Assembly: GCA_902470765.1 (NCBI GenBank)
Contig: CABRHW010000008.1
Coordinates: forward strand, 29,726-93,725
Direction: 5' to 3'
Length of the DNA stretch: 64,000 nt
Source of the DNA: an uncultured Collinsella sp.
GTDB taxonomy: Bacteria; Actinomycetota; Coriobacteriia; Coriobacteriales; Coriobacteriaceae
Shown piece by piece: positions 1 through 8,241 of this stretch. The notes under the pieces were generated by a model that was given only the letters and a program-made list of their open reading frames with translations, had not been told where the DNA came from and searched no databases. Every line of letters begins with the position of its first letter. Positions within the stretch are counted from its first letter, which is position 1. The position numbers and the translations under genes were made by a program.

Positions 1-228
1 TTCCGGGCGCTTACAGCGATCGTCTAGGTCCTCGATGCGCAACACAATGCTGCCGCCTTGGCTGCGGGCCGAAAGCCACGCGCACAGGCAGCTGAACACG
101 TTGCCCAGGTGCATGCGGCCCGAAGGCGACGGAGCAAAGCGACCCACGACGGGCGCGGGAACGGAGGCGGGCTGTGCCGTGGGCGCGTCCGCGGCGGGCG
201 TTGCTATGTTGCGTGCGTTGATATCCAT
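1..228 (-). CDS. gluQ: Glutamyl-Q tRNA(Asp) synthetase-like / glutamate-tRNA ligase family, N-terminal part
   Basis: The minus strand opens with ATG at 228-226 and stays open to the window edge (76 codons seen). After an Ala/Pro-rich lead the protein reads [16 protein letters not shown], the class I synthetase signature around the HIGH-like motif of GluRS, then [10 protein letters not shown], the second conserved GluRS block. The family attaches glutamate to tRNA; the shorter GluQ proteins modify queuosine in tRNA(Asp). Because the rest lies outside the window, GluQ and full GltX cannot be separated; the SPSG variant favours GluQ. No ribosome site is visible. A minus-strand TATACT box (241-236) ends 7 nt before the ATG, so the mRNA may be leaderless. 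Confidence 0.75.
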   Translation of the reverse strand, partial: MDINARNIATPAADAPTAQPASVPAPVVGRFAPSPSGRMHLGNVFSCLCAWLSARSQGGSIVLRIEDLDDRCKRPE

Positions 229-235
229 GCGGACG

Positions 236-241
236 AGTATA
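236..241 (-). promoter_or_regulatory. -10 box of a probable leaderless promoter
   Basis: The minus strand reads TATACT here, seven bases before the ATG at 228, which would put the first transcribed base at or near the A of the start codon. No convincing -35 hexamer is seen. Confidence 0.4.
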
Positions 242-365
242 GCGCGGGGGCGCGATGGGGAGGCGTCACGGTGGTTCGCAAGTTGTCGAGGCCTCGCATT
301 GCGTATGGCGGGCCGCGGACTCGGTGCTTTGATTCCTGTCCATCAACTCGGTACCTTTGACGACA

Positions 366-402
366 GAACCCCCGGCAGCTCTTCGCAACTGCCGGGGGTT
401 CC
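366..402. terminator. GC-rich hairpin
   Basis: GAACCCCCGGCAG and CTGCCGGGGGTTC form a perfect 13-bp stem with an 11-base loop. There is no T-run on either side, so it is a structural hairpin that may or may not terminate. Confidence 0.45.
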
Positions 403-428
403 GCGGAAAAGGGGGACATGATCCTCAA

Positions 429-477
429 GCGAACGGCAAAGGGGCAAACCGTTTTCGCTCAACTGCTTTATGCCCCT
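429..477. repeat. Interleaved inverted repeats (pseudoknot-like order)
   Basis: Arm A GCGAACGG (429-436) pairs with CCGTTTTCGC (449-458), and arm B AGGGGCA (440-446) pairs with TGCCCCT (471-477). The order is A-B-A'-B', so both helices together would form an H-type pseudoknot in RNA. Confidence 0.45.
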
Positions 478-737
478 CGGCTGGCGGCTCAATCAGTGCA
501 TGCCGCGCCCACACAAAGCCGCTACACCTGTGACGGAGCTGTGAAGTGGTATCTATCGTTGGTGCAGGACATGCCAAGGAGTGTCCTAAACTGCCGGCAG
601 ATAAGGAACGTCCCTAAGTGCCAGGCTCGGGTGGGACTTTTGTCCCATTTGACGCTCCGGTCGCCTAGATATTCGTCGTGTGCGCCCGTAAACGTGGGAC
701 AATGGCGCTGTTGGTATCACAGACAAAGGATGTGCCT

Positions 738-2681
738 ATGAACGCCCCCGTTGCCAAGACCTGTCGGCAGCGCCGCCTATTCGCGCGATTCGCTTCCGTC
801 TGCGCACTCGTCGCGCTTGCGTTGTTGCTGCTGCCTGCCGCCGCACACGCCGACGGCTACTCCATGAGCCAAACCTACATCGGCGCCACGGTTGAGGCCG
901 ATGGGTCGTTGACCGTTGTCGAGGGGCGCCAGTTTGATTTCGACGACGACATCAACGGCGTGTTTTGGGAGATCAATACGGGCACCAACCAGCAGGGCGG
1001 CACGGCCACCGTCGACGTGCTGAGTGTCGAGGAAGAGGGCACCGCGTTTAACAAAGTCGATAGCGCGAACAAGGGCGACTCTGGCGTCTACACGGTCGAG
1101 CAGACCGGTGACGGCGTAAGGATTAAGGTTTTCAGCCCCCACGAGAGCGGCGACAGCGCGATCTATTACGTGAGCTACACCATGACCGGTGCGGTCATGA
1201 ACTGGGCCGATACCGCCGAGCTCTACTGGAAGTTCGTGGGTGACGGCTGGTCCGCGGATTCCGATGACGTCGAGATGGAAGTGTACTTCGCAAATGCTGC
1301 TGCCGGGACGGCGGCCGTCAAGGGCGATAACTTCCGCGCATGGGGCCACGGCCCGCTGACGGGCGACGTGTCGCTCGATGCGGACGAACCCATGGTCACC
1401 TATACCATTCCCTGCGTGCATCAGGGCGAATTCGCCGAGGCGCGCATCGCCTTCCCCAGCGACTGGGTGCCATGGCTTTCCGCTTCGAGCGAGGAGCGCA
1501 TGCCGACAATCCTGAGCGAGGAGAAGGCGTGGGCCGACGAGGCCAACGCCCGCCGCGCCCGCGCGCGCATGATTGCCAATGCACTTGCCGCGCTAAGTGT
1601 TGTCGCGGCGGTGGCCTTTACCGGCACAATCGTTGCGCTCAAGCTGCGCCGCCGCAAGCCCAAGCCGCTTTTCCAGGACGAATATTTCCGCGATGTGCCT
1701 TCGGCCGACCATCCCGCCGTACTTTCGGCCCTCATGAGCTGGAACGAGGTGCCCGATCAGGCATATATCGCAACGCTCATGAAGCTCACTGACGACCGTG
1801 TGATCAAGCTGGAGCGGGCGACAGTGACCAAGGCCAAGAAGGGCCTGTTGGGGCGTGAAAAAGAAGAGCAGACGTATCGCGTGACGGTGAGTGATGCGGG
1901 CTGGAAGTCGGCCAAGGGCATTGACCGCATGGTGCTCAAGGTCTTCTTTGCCGGTGCTAAGCCCGGCGAGAACGGCGATCGCTCGCGCACGTTCGACGAG
2001 CTGCAGCACTACGTCAAGCAGCACGCTACGCCCGTGGGCGACAAGCTCGAGGACTATCAGAACACCGTTAAGGGCAAGCTGGCCGATAGCGAGTACGTTG
2101 CCTCTGACGGCATTGTCGCAATGGTGTTTTGCCTGGTTCTTGGTATTCTGATCGCCTGTGTTCCCGCGGGATCCATCTTCTTTACCGACGGCGCACACGC
2201 GAACATTGTCGCCGCGGTTATCTCGGTGCCGATTGTGCTGGTGGGTATTGGCGTGGGCCTTACGTTCCGCCGCTTTACGCCGGAGGGCGCCGAGGTGGCG
2301 GCGCGCTGCAAGGCGCTTAAGCATTGGCTCGAGGACTTCACGCGCCTAAAGGAAGCCGTCCCCGGCGATCTGGTCCTGTGGAATAAACTTCTGGTGATGG
2401 GCGTGGCGCTGGGCGTTTCGAAGGAAGTCCTGCGTCAGCTTGCCGAGGCTGTTCCTCCCGAGGTGCGCGAGGCCGACGGTTTCTACGACAATTACCCCTG
2501 CTACTGGTGGTACTACCATCATTACGGTATCGATTCGCCGCTCGATTCGTTTAACGACGTGTATCACGAGAGCATCCGTGAGCTGGCTTCGAGTTCCGAT
2601 AGCTCGAGCGGCGGCGGAGGCGGCGGCTTCTCGGGCGGCGGCGGAGGCGGCGTCGGCGGAGGCGGCGGCGGAACGTTCTAG
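738..2681 (+). CDS. DUF2207 family secreted/membrane protein with Gly-rich tail
   Basis: This 647-residue protein starts at ATG 738, preceded by AAAGGA at a good distance; an in-frame GTG at 678 has no such site. Residues 1-39 are a signal peptide ending PAAAHA. A large extracytoplasmic domain opens with the DUF2207-type core (VEADGSLTVVEG, followed by FDDDINGVFWEINTG). One membrane segment lies near residues 280-306, followed by a cytoplasmic part, then two more membrane segments around 460-520. The C-terminus is a string of Ser then Gly (GGGGGGFSGGGGGG), the usual ending of this family. DUF2207 proteins have no assigned biochemical role. A terminator follows directly, so the gene is probably a single-gene unit. 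Confidence 0.85.
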   Translation: MNAPVAKTCRQRRLFARFASVCALVALALLLLPAAAHADGYSMSQTYIGATVEADGSLTVVEGRQFDFDDDINGVFWEINTGTNQQGGTATVDVLSVEEEGTAFNKVDSANKGDSGVYTVEQTGDGVRIKVFSPHESGDSAIYYVSYTMTGAVMNWADTAELYWKFVGDGWSADSDDVEMEVYFANAAAGTAAVKGDNFRAWGHGPLTGDVSLDADEPMVTYTIPCVHQGEFAEARIAFPSDWVPWLSASSEERMPTILSEEKAWADEANARRARARMIANALAALSVVAAVAFTGTIVALKLRRRKPKPLFQDEYFRDVPSADHPAVLSALMSWNEVPDQAYIATLMKLTDDRVIKLERATVTKAKKGLLGREKEEQTYRVTVSDAGWKSAKGIDRMVLKVFFAGAKPGENGDRSRTFDELQHYVKQHATPVGDKLEDYQNTVKGKLADSEYVASDGIVAMVFCLVLGILIACVPAGSIFFTDGAHANIVAAVISVPIVLVGIGVGLTFRRFTPEGAEVAARCKALKHWLEDFTRLKEAVPGDLVLWNKLLVMGVALGVSKEVLRQLAEAVPPEVREADGFYDNYPCYWWYYHHYGIDSPLDSFNDVYHESIRELASSSDSSSGGGGGGFSGGGGGGVGGGGGGTF

Positions 2682-2696
2682 CGAGTTCTGATTTTT

Positions 2697-2745
2697 GGGA
2701 TGGATCTTCTCCGGCGACTGCCGACGGATCCATCCCATTTTTATG
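2697..2745 (+). terminator. Rho-independent terminator
   Basis: GGGATGGATC (2697-2706) pairs with GATCCATCCC (2727-2736) and is followed by ATTTTTAT, just after the DUF2207 gene. Confidence 0.8.
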
Positions 2746-2756
2746 CGCTACCTACG

Positions 2757-2803
2757 AAGACTGTCCCCAACGACTAGTCACTGGGGACGTTCCTGAATGA
2801 CTA
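2757..2803. repeat. Fragment of the GGGGACGTTCC intergenic repeat family
   Basis: TGTCCCC and GGGGAC flank ACGACTAGTCACT, followed by GTTCCTGAATGACTAG. The GGGGACGTTCC core recurs at 34941-34996 and, in altered form, at 588-622 and 32581-32638. Confidence 0.5.
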
Positions 2804-2819
2804 GGTATGGCTGCCAGGT

Positions 2820-3461
2820 TTAGGCTGTTAGGTCGAGTTCGTAGAGGAAGCTTTCGCGCGGCATGTCGTGACGGCGCTCTTCGCGGTTGGCGCGGTGCGT
2901 GGCCGTGCGCTTAAAGCCGTGCAGCTCGTAGAACTTCCACGAGCAGTTGGAGTCGGTGTACAGGTGCGCCCTCGTCGCTCCAAGTGAGGACAGGTGCGAG
3001 ACCGCGGCATCGAGCAGAACCGTGCCAACGCCCAGGCCATGGACATCGCGATCCACGGCAAGCAGCGTGACCTCGTTGTCGTGCGGCAACGGGCTGCTCT
3101 CGAGCAGGCGGTTGTTGGTTCGGATGGTTGCGCGCACAAACGAGAGATACTCGGCGCAGGCATCGGGCTCCAGCTCACGCATCTGCGATAGCAGCGCGCG
3201 TTCGGTATCCATCCAATGCTCGTTGATAGTGGCGCCGGAGCTCTGTCCCGCACGCGCGAGCGAAATGCCACGCGCCTGACCGTCGATTACGGCAACCTGT
3301 GAAAACGTCGACGACGAAAGGCAGTAGGCGAGGTCGCACGCGGCCTCAAGGCGGTTGTACTCATCGTTATCCGAATTGTTATGCCAAAGCTGCTGCAGAA
3401 TCAGCGCGATGGCGTCGAAGTCTTCGGTATCAAACGGTCGGTAGAGAACCCGCGAGACCAT
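2820..3461 (-). CDS. GNAT family N-acetyltransferase
   Basis: A 213-residue protein with ATG at 3461, preceded on the minus strand by AAAGAGG. The C-terminal half carries the GNAT acetyl-CoA fold: a strand VTLLAVDRDVHGLGVGTVLLDAAV with the Gly-x-Gly pyrophosphate loop (GLGVG), then LGATRAHLYTDSNCSWKFYELHGFK, the usual beta-alpha block ending in the YELHGF motif. The N-terminal part (about 1-100) is less conserved and probably sets substrate choice, which cannot be told from sequence. It is convergent with the DUF2207 gene and divergent from purH, so it is likely monocistronic. Confidence 0.85.
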   Translation of the reverse strand: MVSRVLYRPFDTEDFDAIALILQQLWHNNSDNDEYNRLEAACDLAYCLSSSTFSQVAVIDGQARGISLARAGQSSGATINEHWMDTERALLSQMRELEPDACAEYLSFVRATIRTNNRLLESSPLPHDNEVTLLAVDRDVHGLGVGTVLLDAAVSHLSSLGATRAHLYTDSNCSWKFYELHGFKRTATHRANREERRHDMPRESFLYELDLTA

Positions 3462-3738
3462 GGTGCCTCTTTCTTTTGCGGATGCATATCGAGCACAGTT
3501 CTACCACGCCATTGGCATCGAATTATGGTGCCCCTGTGTTCCATGAACTCACCGTGCCCGGTGCCGTGCCCATCCCCTCCGCTCGCAAACTTTTTCTGCA
3601 TATGCGCCCGTTGCGGGGTGCATCGATGCGCTCGATGCGCTACATTAAATCAGTATTTTCAATGCCGCTGCGCGAGCGCTGCAGATCGACGTATCACCGA
3701 CTCACAGAGCACGGCGGCGTACCAGACAGGAGGACTGC

Positions 3739-5346
3739 ATGGGATCTGATGTGAAGATCGCACGCGCGTTGATCTCGGTTACCGATAAGACGGGCGTCGT
3801 CGATTTCGCACGGACGCTGGTTGACGACTTTGGCGTCGAGATCATCTCTACGGGCGGCACGGCTCGTGCCATCGAGGACGCGGGCGTTCCCGTAACCCCC
3901 ATCGAGGAGTTCACGGGCTATCCCGAGATGATGGACGGCCGCGTTAAGACCCTGCACCCCAAGGTTCATGGCGCGCTGCTGGCCCGCCGCGATTCCGAGC
4001 AACACATGCAGGAGGCGGCTCAGCACGGCATTAAGCTGATCGATCTGGTCGTCGTCAACCTGTACGAGTTCGAGAAGACCGTCGCCAACCCTGAGGTCAC
4101 CTTCGCGGACGCCATCGAGCACATCGACATCGGTGGCCCCTCCATGCTGCGCTCTGCCGCCAAGAACGCCACGAGCGTTACCGTCATTTCCGACCCGGCC
4201 GACTATGATGCCGTCCTGGCCGAGATGCACGAGACCGGTGGCTGCACCACGCTTTCCACCCGTCGTCGCCTGCAGGTGAAGGTCTACCAGACCACCGCCG
4301 CCTACGACACGGCCATCTCCCGCTGGCTCGCCGCCCAGGCAAGCGACGTGGCGGACACCTCTGCCAAGCTCGAGATTTCGCTGGAGAAGGTCGACGACCT
4401 GCGCTATGGCGAGAATCCTCAGCAGAAGGCTACGGTCTATCGCTTTGCCGAGGGCTGCGAGAACACCGCGAGCTCGCAGTTCCCGCTCGTGGGCTCCAAA
4501 CAGATCCAGGGCAAGCCGCTCAGCTACAACAACTATCTGGATGCCGACGCCGCTTGGAACCTGGTCCGCGAGTTCGACGAGCCGGCCTGCGTAATCCTCA
4601 AGCACCAGAACCCCTGCGGTTCCGCCGTTGCCGAGGACATCACGGCTGCCTACGACCGCGCTTTTGCCTGCGATCCCAAGAGCGCCTTCGGCGGCATCAT
4701 CGCCTGCAACCGCGAGGTTCCCTTTGATCTGGTTGAGCACTTCGCCGATCAGAACAAGCAGTTCGTCGAGGTCATCATCGCCCCGAGCTACACCGCCGAG
4801 GCGCTCGAGCGCATGGCCAAGCGCCCCAACCTGCGCGTGTTGGCGACCGGCGGCGTGGACCACGGCGCTCAGGTGGAGCTGCGCTCCGTCGACGGCGGCA
4901 TGTTGGTGCAGGAGGTCGACCACGTGACCGAGGATCCCGCGACCTTTACGTTCCCCACCGACCGCAAGCCCACCGACGCCGAGATGGCCGAGCTCGAGTT
5001 TGCCTGGAAGGTCTGCAAGGGCGTCAAGTCTAACGCCATCCTGGTCTCCAAGGGCAAGGCCGGCATTGGCATGGGCCCCGGTCAGCCCAACCGCGTTGAC
5101 TCCGCACTGCTGGCCTGCGAGCGCGCCGAGGACTTCTGCGAGCGCGAGGGCGTGGAGAAGGGCGGCTTTGCCTGTGCAAGCGACGCGTTCTTCCCGTTCC
5201 GCGACAACGTCGACGTGCTTGCCGCACACGGCGTGACCTGCATCATCCAGCCCGGCGGCTCCAAGCGCGATGACGAGAGCATTCAGGCCTGCAACGAGCA
5301 CAATATTGCTATGGTCTTTACCGGCGCCCGCCACTTTAGGCACTAA
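3739..5346 (+). CDS. purH: Bifunctional AICAR formyltransferase / IMP cyclohydrolase
   Basis: This 535-residue cytoplasmic enzyme does the last two steps of de novo purine synthesis: 10-formyl-THF-dependent formylation of AICAR to FAICAR, then ring closure to IMP. The N-terminal MGS-like cyclohydrolase domain has [23 protein letters not shown] and [21 protein letters not shown]. The transformylase domain shows [37 protein letters not shown] (the Lys-His catalytic pair) and the ending [30 protein letters not shown] 3739 follows AGGAGG (3728-3733). Length is normal for PurH. No other pur genes are adjacent; a terminator follows. Confidence 0.97.
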   Translation: MGSDVKIARALISVTDKTGVVDFARTLVDDFGVEIISTGGTARAIEDAGVPVTPIEEFTGYPEMMDGRVKTLHPKVHGALLARRDSEQHMQEAAQHGIKLIDLVVVNLYEFEKTVANPEVTFADAIEHIDIGGPSMLRSAAKNATSVTVISDPADYDAVLAEMHETGGCTTLSTRRRLQVKVYQTTAAYDTAISRWLAAQASDVADTSAKLEISLEKVDDLRYGENPQQKATVYRFAEGCENTASSQFPLVGSKQIQGKPLSYNNYLDADAAWNLVREFDEPACVILKHQNPCGSAVAEDITAAYDRAFACDPKSAFGGIIACNREVPFDLVEHFADQNKQFVEVIIAPSYTAEALERMAKRPNLRVLATGGVDHGAQVELRSVDGGMLVQEVDHVTEDPATFTFPTDRKPTDAEMAELEFAWKVCKGVKSNAILVSKGKAGIGMGPGQPNRVDSALLACERAEDFCEREGVEKGGFACASDAFFPFRDNVDVLAAHGVTCIIQPGGSKRDDESIQACNEHNIAMVFTGARHFRH

Positions 5347-5375
5347 GTTTCGCCCCGGAACAAAATAATCTCTGC

Positions 5376-5411
5376 AAAAGACGGTCGCTCCGTTTGGAGG
5401 GCCGTCTTTTT
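5376..5411 (+). terminator. Rho-independent terminator after purH
   Basis: AAAAGACGG and CCGTCTTTTT form the stem around a GC-containing loop, with a T-run on the + strand. TATAAG at 5414-5419 just beyond it may be the -10 of the next gene. Confidence 0.75.
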
Positions 5412-5427
5412 GGTATAAGAGGACGGA

Positions 5428-6159
5428 ATGACTAACACGAAAGGTATGACCATGCCCCAGATTGATGATGCCGAGCTGTTTGGCAATGCCGAGGATCAGC
5501 GTGCGTACGAGGACTTTTGCGCCAATCAGGAGGCGGTCGAGAAGTTTACGCTCGACAAGCCCGCGCTTATCTGCCGCTGGCGTATGTCCAACAAAAAGGT
5601 GCCCATGCTCAACCGCCACATTCGTGCGCTGTCCGAGCGCTTGGTGCAGGGCGAGCCGCTTACCCATAACATGCTCAGCTGGGCCAAACAGCACGTTGAG
5701 TGGTCGCTTGCCGAGGGCGATTACACTGCGCACGACGGCGTACTCATGCTGGTGATCGACATCAACGGCAACGCCGCCATGACGGTGGGGGAGTACGAGC
5801 CGCTCGCCGATACGTCGGCCAAGGCGCTGCGTGCCCGTTCCGCCGAGGCCCGCTCCGAGGCCGACGAGACCGGCGTGGCGCCCGAGTTGCTCGCCGCCGT
5901 CAACAACGGCGAGCTTGCCTTTGTGGCGCCGGCGGACGAGTGCCTGTGCGGCACGGCGACGCTCATCGAGCAGCTCGCCCAGACCAAGGGCATCCCGGTC
6001 ACGCGCGTAGATATTCCCGCACAGCTCAAGGGCGCCTTGTTCCTGGTGAGCGACGAGCACGGCGTGGTCCCCGCAACCGAGACGGACGCCGCCGAGGCCG
6101 ACGCCGCCACGGTCGCCTTCTTCGCCGACGGCTACGAAAAGCTTCGCGCCCGCCGCTAA
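5428..6159 (+). CDS. Conserved hypothetical protein, unknown function
   Basis: Not assigned to a named function. About 240 residues, no signal peptide or membrane segment, acidic and soluble. Two stretches stand out: LICRWRMSNKKVPMLNRHIR near residue 46, and the region FVAPADECLCGTATLIEQLAQTKGIPVTRVDI near 170-200, whose layout vaguely recalls the C-terminal lobe of fold-type IV PLP enzymes; no catalytic lysine could be placed, so this is only a hint. Three in-frame ATGs compete: 5428 (eight bases after TATAAG, possible leaderless start), 5446 and 5452. The last has AAAGG at 5440-5444 at good spacing. It sits alone between purH and the two-component system. Confidence 0.7.
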   Translation: MTNTKGMTMPQIDDAELFGNAEDQRAYEDFCANQEAVEKFTLDKPALICRWRMSNKKVPMLNRHIRALSERLVQGEPLTHNMLSWAKQHVEWSLAEGDYTAHDGVLMLVIDINGNAAMTVGEYEPLADTSAKALRARSAEARSEADETGVAPELLAAVNNGELAFVAPADECLCGTATLIEQLAQTKGIPVTRVDIPAQLKGALFLVSDEHGVVPATETDAAEADAATVAFFADGYEKLRARR

Positions 6160-6205
6160 ATGATTATTCTGGGACGGGGATTTAATAATCATTTTGGTCC
6201 CCGTC
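6158..6205. repeat. Interleaved inverted repeats after the hypothetical gene
   Basis: AAATGATTATT (6158-6168) is inverted at AATAATCATTT (6184-6194), while GACGGGGA (6173-6180) is inverted at TCCCCGTC (6198-6205). The arms alternate A-B-A'-B'. The first arm overlaps the stop codon of the upstream gene. Confidence 0.6.
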
Positions 6206-6339
6206 ACCGCTGCGAGTGCGAGGCGAGCCAAACGCCCCCCGTTCGCGAACAGTTCTGTCACCTTGGCGCCGCGCGCGGTGCACACCTGCAGGTTCGCAGC
6301 CATAATGGTGGCAAGACAACCGAGAGGGGAGCGGAATCC

Positions 6340-7011
6340 ATGGCGCTGATCTATATCGTTGAGGACGACGAGCCCATTCGTCGTGAGCTTGTCGACATCC
6401 TTGCCCGCGCCGGTTTTGAGGTTGAGACATGCGAATCGTTTGAGCATGTCTCGCGCGATATTCTCGCCGCCGCGCCCGACCTAGTGCTGCTCGACCTCAC
6501 GCTTCCCGTCAAGGACGGCCAGCATATCTGCCATGAGGTCCGTCGCGAATCCGAGGTTCCCATCATCGTCCTCACGTCGCGCACGACCGAGATTGACGAG
6601 GTCATGGCCATGACGCTCGGCGCGGACGACTTTGTTCCCAAGCCCTACAGCGCCCGTGTGCTCGTGGCGCGCATCAACGCACTGCTGCGTCGCACCGCGG
6701 CGGCAGGTGAGCGCAGCGCACTTGTCCACAAGGGGCTGGAGCTCGACCTCGCCCGCTCAATGGTCACCAACACGCAAACCGGCACTAGTACCGAGCTCAC
6801 CAAAAACGAGCTGCGTATCCTCTCGCTGCTTCTGAGCCGTGCGGGCAAGATCGTTTCGCGCTCGGCCATCATGCAGGACTTGTGGGACTCCGACGCCTTC
6901 GTGGACGACAACACGCTTACCGTCAACATCAACCGCCTGCGCACCACGCTCGAAAAAATCGGCATCAAGGGGTATTTGACGACGCACCGCGGCCAAGGCT
7001 ATTCGGTCTAG
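6340..7011 (+). CDS. OmpR/BceR-type response regulator
   Basis: A 223-residue two-component regulator. The receiver domain (about 1-115) has the acidic pair at EDDEP, the phospho-acceptor D52 in LVLLDLTLPV, the T/S switch in VLTSR and K101 in VPKPYS. The C-terminal winged-helix domain (about 130-223) ends with the OmpR family pattern FVDDNTLTVNINRLRTTLEKIG and the wing TTHRGQGYSV. ATG 6340 is supported by homology (MALIYIVEDD) and by a GAGGGGAGCGGA ribosome site; the frame is open further upstream but without homology. The kinase gene begins nine bases after the stop, so the two are one operon. Confidence 0.93.
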   Translation: MALIYIVEDDEPIRRELVDILARAGFEVETCESFEHVSRDILAAAPDLVLLDLTLPVKDGQHICHEVRRESEVPIIVLTSRTTEIDEVMAMTLGADDFVPKPYSARVLVARINALLRRTAAAGERSALVHKGLELDLARSMVTNTQTGTSTELTKNELRILSLLLSRAGKIVSRSAIMQDLWDSDAFVDDNTLTVNINRLRTTLEKIGIKGYLTTHRGQGYSV

Positions 7012-7020
7012 GGGCCGGCT

Positions 7021-8064
7021 ATGTCGTTTGGCAAGTTCTTTAAAGATGCGCTGCTTCCCGTCGCCGTGTGGACCTGCGGCGTGCTGCTGAGCTGCTTTGT
7101 GCTGACGGTCGTCGGCGCACCCGTTTCTATCGTGGTCGTGGCGGTTGGCGTGTCCTTTATTTTCGGTATGCTCGGCATCGTGATCGAGTACGCTCGCCGT
7201 CGCCGTTTTCTGCGCCAGCTGGAGCGTGCGGCAGAGGAACTCGAGAGTCCCGCATGGGTGCAGGAGATGGTGCAATGCCCGACCTATGCCGAGGGCGAGC
7301 TCGAATACGAGGTCTTGCGCCGGGTGGGCAAAGCTGCCTGCGACGAGGTTGCCGAAGGCCGGCGTCAGACCGATGACTATCGCGACTATATCGAGAGCTG
7401 GGTCCACGAGGCCAAGCTGCCCCTGGCGGCAGCCCACCTGATTTTGGAAAACCTGGACGGCAGCGAAGACGACCTGTCGCGCGTGGATGACCTGGGCCGT
7501 GAGTTGGCTCGCGTGGAGCGCTATATCGACCAGGCGCTGTACTATGCGCGCTCGGAAGTCGTGGAGCGTGACTACCTGATTCGCCGCTGGGATCTTAAGA
7601 CCCTGGTGACGGGCGCGATCAAGGCCAACGTGCGTGAGCTCATCGCGGCGCACGTGGCCCCGGTGTGCGAGAACCTCGACTTTGAGGTGTTTACCGACGA
7701 GAAGTGGCTCGAGTTTATTCTGGGCCAGCTCATTCAGAACAGCATTAAATATGCGCGTGAGGACGGCGCAAAGATCGTGTTTTCGGGCGCGTTGCTGGAC
7801 GAGGGCCTGGCAAGCGAGCGCATCGAGCTTACCGTCGCGGACAACGGCTGCGGCGTGTGTGCGGCAGACCTGCCGCGCGTGTTCGAGAAGGGTTTTACCG
7901 GCGACAACGGCCGCACCACCAAGCGCACAACGGGCATCGGCCTCTACCTGGTGGCACGTCTGTGCTCCAAGATGGGCATCGACGTCACCGCGGCATCCGA
8001 CTCCGGCGAAGGCTTTGTCGTAACATTTGCCTTCTCGACCAACAAGTTCCAATACTATGAGTAG
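7021..8064 (+). CDS. Membrane sensor histidine kinase, BceS-like
   Basis: A 347-residue kinase. Two membrane helices near residues 10-30 and 33-53 are joined by only a few residues, so there is no extracellular sensor domain. This is the intramembrane-sensing layout of BceS-type kinases that read cell-envelope antibiotics through an ABC transporter. The histidine is H129 in WVHEAKLPLAAA, a good match to the WVHEIKTP box of that family. The ATPase part shows the N box LIQNSIKYA, DNGCGVCAADLPRVFEKGFTG, and the G2 box TGIGLYLVARLCSKMG. It pairs with the regulator upstream. No BceAB transporter is nearby, so its input partner must be elsewhere or absent. Confidence 0.9.
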   Translation: MSFGKFFKDALLPVAVWTCGVLLSCFVLTVVGAPVSIVVVAVGVSFIFGMLGIVIEYARRRRFLRQLERAAEELESPAWVQEMVQCPTYAEGELEYEVLRRVGKAACDEVAEGRRQTDDYRDYIESWVHEAKLPLAAAHLILENLDGSEDDLSRVDDLGRELARVERYIDQALYYARSEVVERDYLIRRWDLKTLVTGAIKANVRELIAAHVAPVCENLDFEVFTDEKWLEFILGQLIQNSIKYAREDGAKIVFSGALLDEGLASERIELTVADNGCGVCAADLPRVFEKGFTGDNGRTTKRTTGIGLYLVARLCSKMGIDVTAASDSGEGFVVTFAFSTNKFQYYE

Positions 8065-8128
8065 TCGGGTCGTATGGCGTAGCCGTTCAGGATCTTCCCA
8101 TTTAAGAAGAAATCAGGCTTTTCGGCAG

Positions 8129-8152
8129 CTATATTCCTGAACGGGAACATTG
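8129..8152. promoter_or_regulatory. hipBA operator 1
   Basis: Imperfect palindrome CTATATTC-N8-GAACATTG. It is the first of three 24-bp sites spaced exactly 39 bp centre to centre upstream of the HipB-like gene; the likely ligand is HipB (inference from position and the family's known palindromic operators). Confidence 0.7.
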
Positions 8153-8167
8153 CTAATGTAGTCAACA

Positions 8168-8191
8168 CTATATTCCCGTACATGAACATAG
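8168..8191. promoter_or_regulatory. hipBA operator 2
   Basis: Near-perfect palindrome CTATATTC-N8-GAACATAG, 39 bp downstream of site 1. Confidence 0.75.
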
Positions 8192-8206
8192 TGCTACAGT
8201 TTTATA

Positions 8207-8230
8207 CTATGTTCACGGACAGGAATATAG
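8207..8230. promoter_or_regulatory. hipBA operator 3, overlapping the -10 box
   Basis: Palindrome CTATGTTC-N8-GAATATAG, 39 bp downstream of site 2 and ending three bases before the GGAGG of hipB. A TATACT sequence (8203-8208) overlaps its left edge and is a plausible -10 box, which would let the bound repressor block RNA polymerase. Confidence 0.75.
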
Positions 8231-8241
8231 CTGGAGGCGTC

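Larger units (their letters stand above)
229..737. other. Intergenic region with hairpins and repeat remnants, no convincing gene
   Basis: Open frames here have no ribosome sites and low-quality composition. The stretch holds a perfect GC-rich hairpin (366-402), an interleaved inverted repeat (429-477), a small stem GGACA/TGTCC (567-587), a fragment of the GGCAG/GGGACGTTCC repeat family (588-622) and a short stem TGGGAC-TTTT-GTCCCA (631-646). The promoter of the downstream membrane protein must lie here, but no clear -35/-10 pair could be chosen. Confidence 0.6.

Noticed and set aside
340..402. 3' end of an RNase P RNA (CGACAGAACCC resemblance)
   Set aside because: Only 11 bases match; none of the upstream conserved regions is present.
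58..741. Short + strand frames in the first intergenic region
   Set aside because: No ribosome sites, rare composition, and overlap with hairpins and the minus-strand synthetase gene.
3694..6447. A 917-codon open frame antisense to purH and its neighbour
   Set aside because: It mirrors real genes with clear homology, is Gly/Leu/His-rich as expected of GC-rich antisense, and has no ribosome site.
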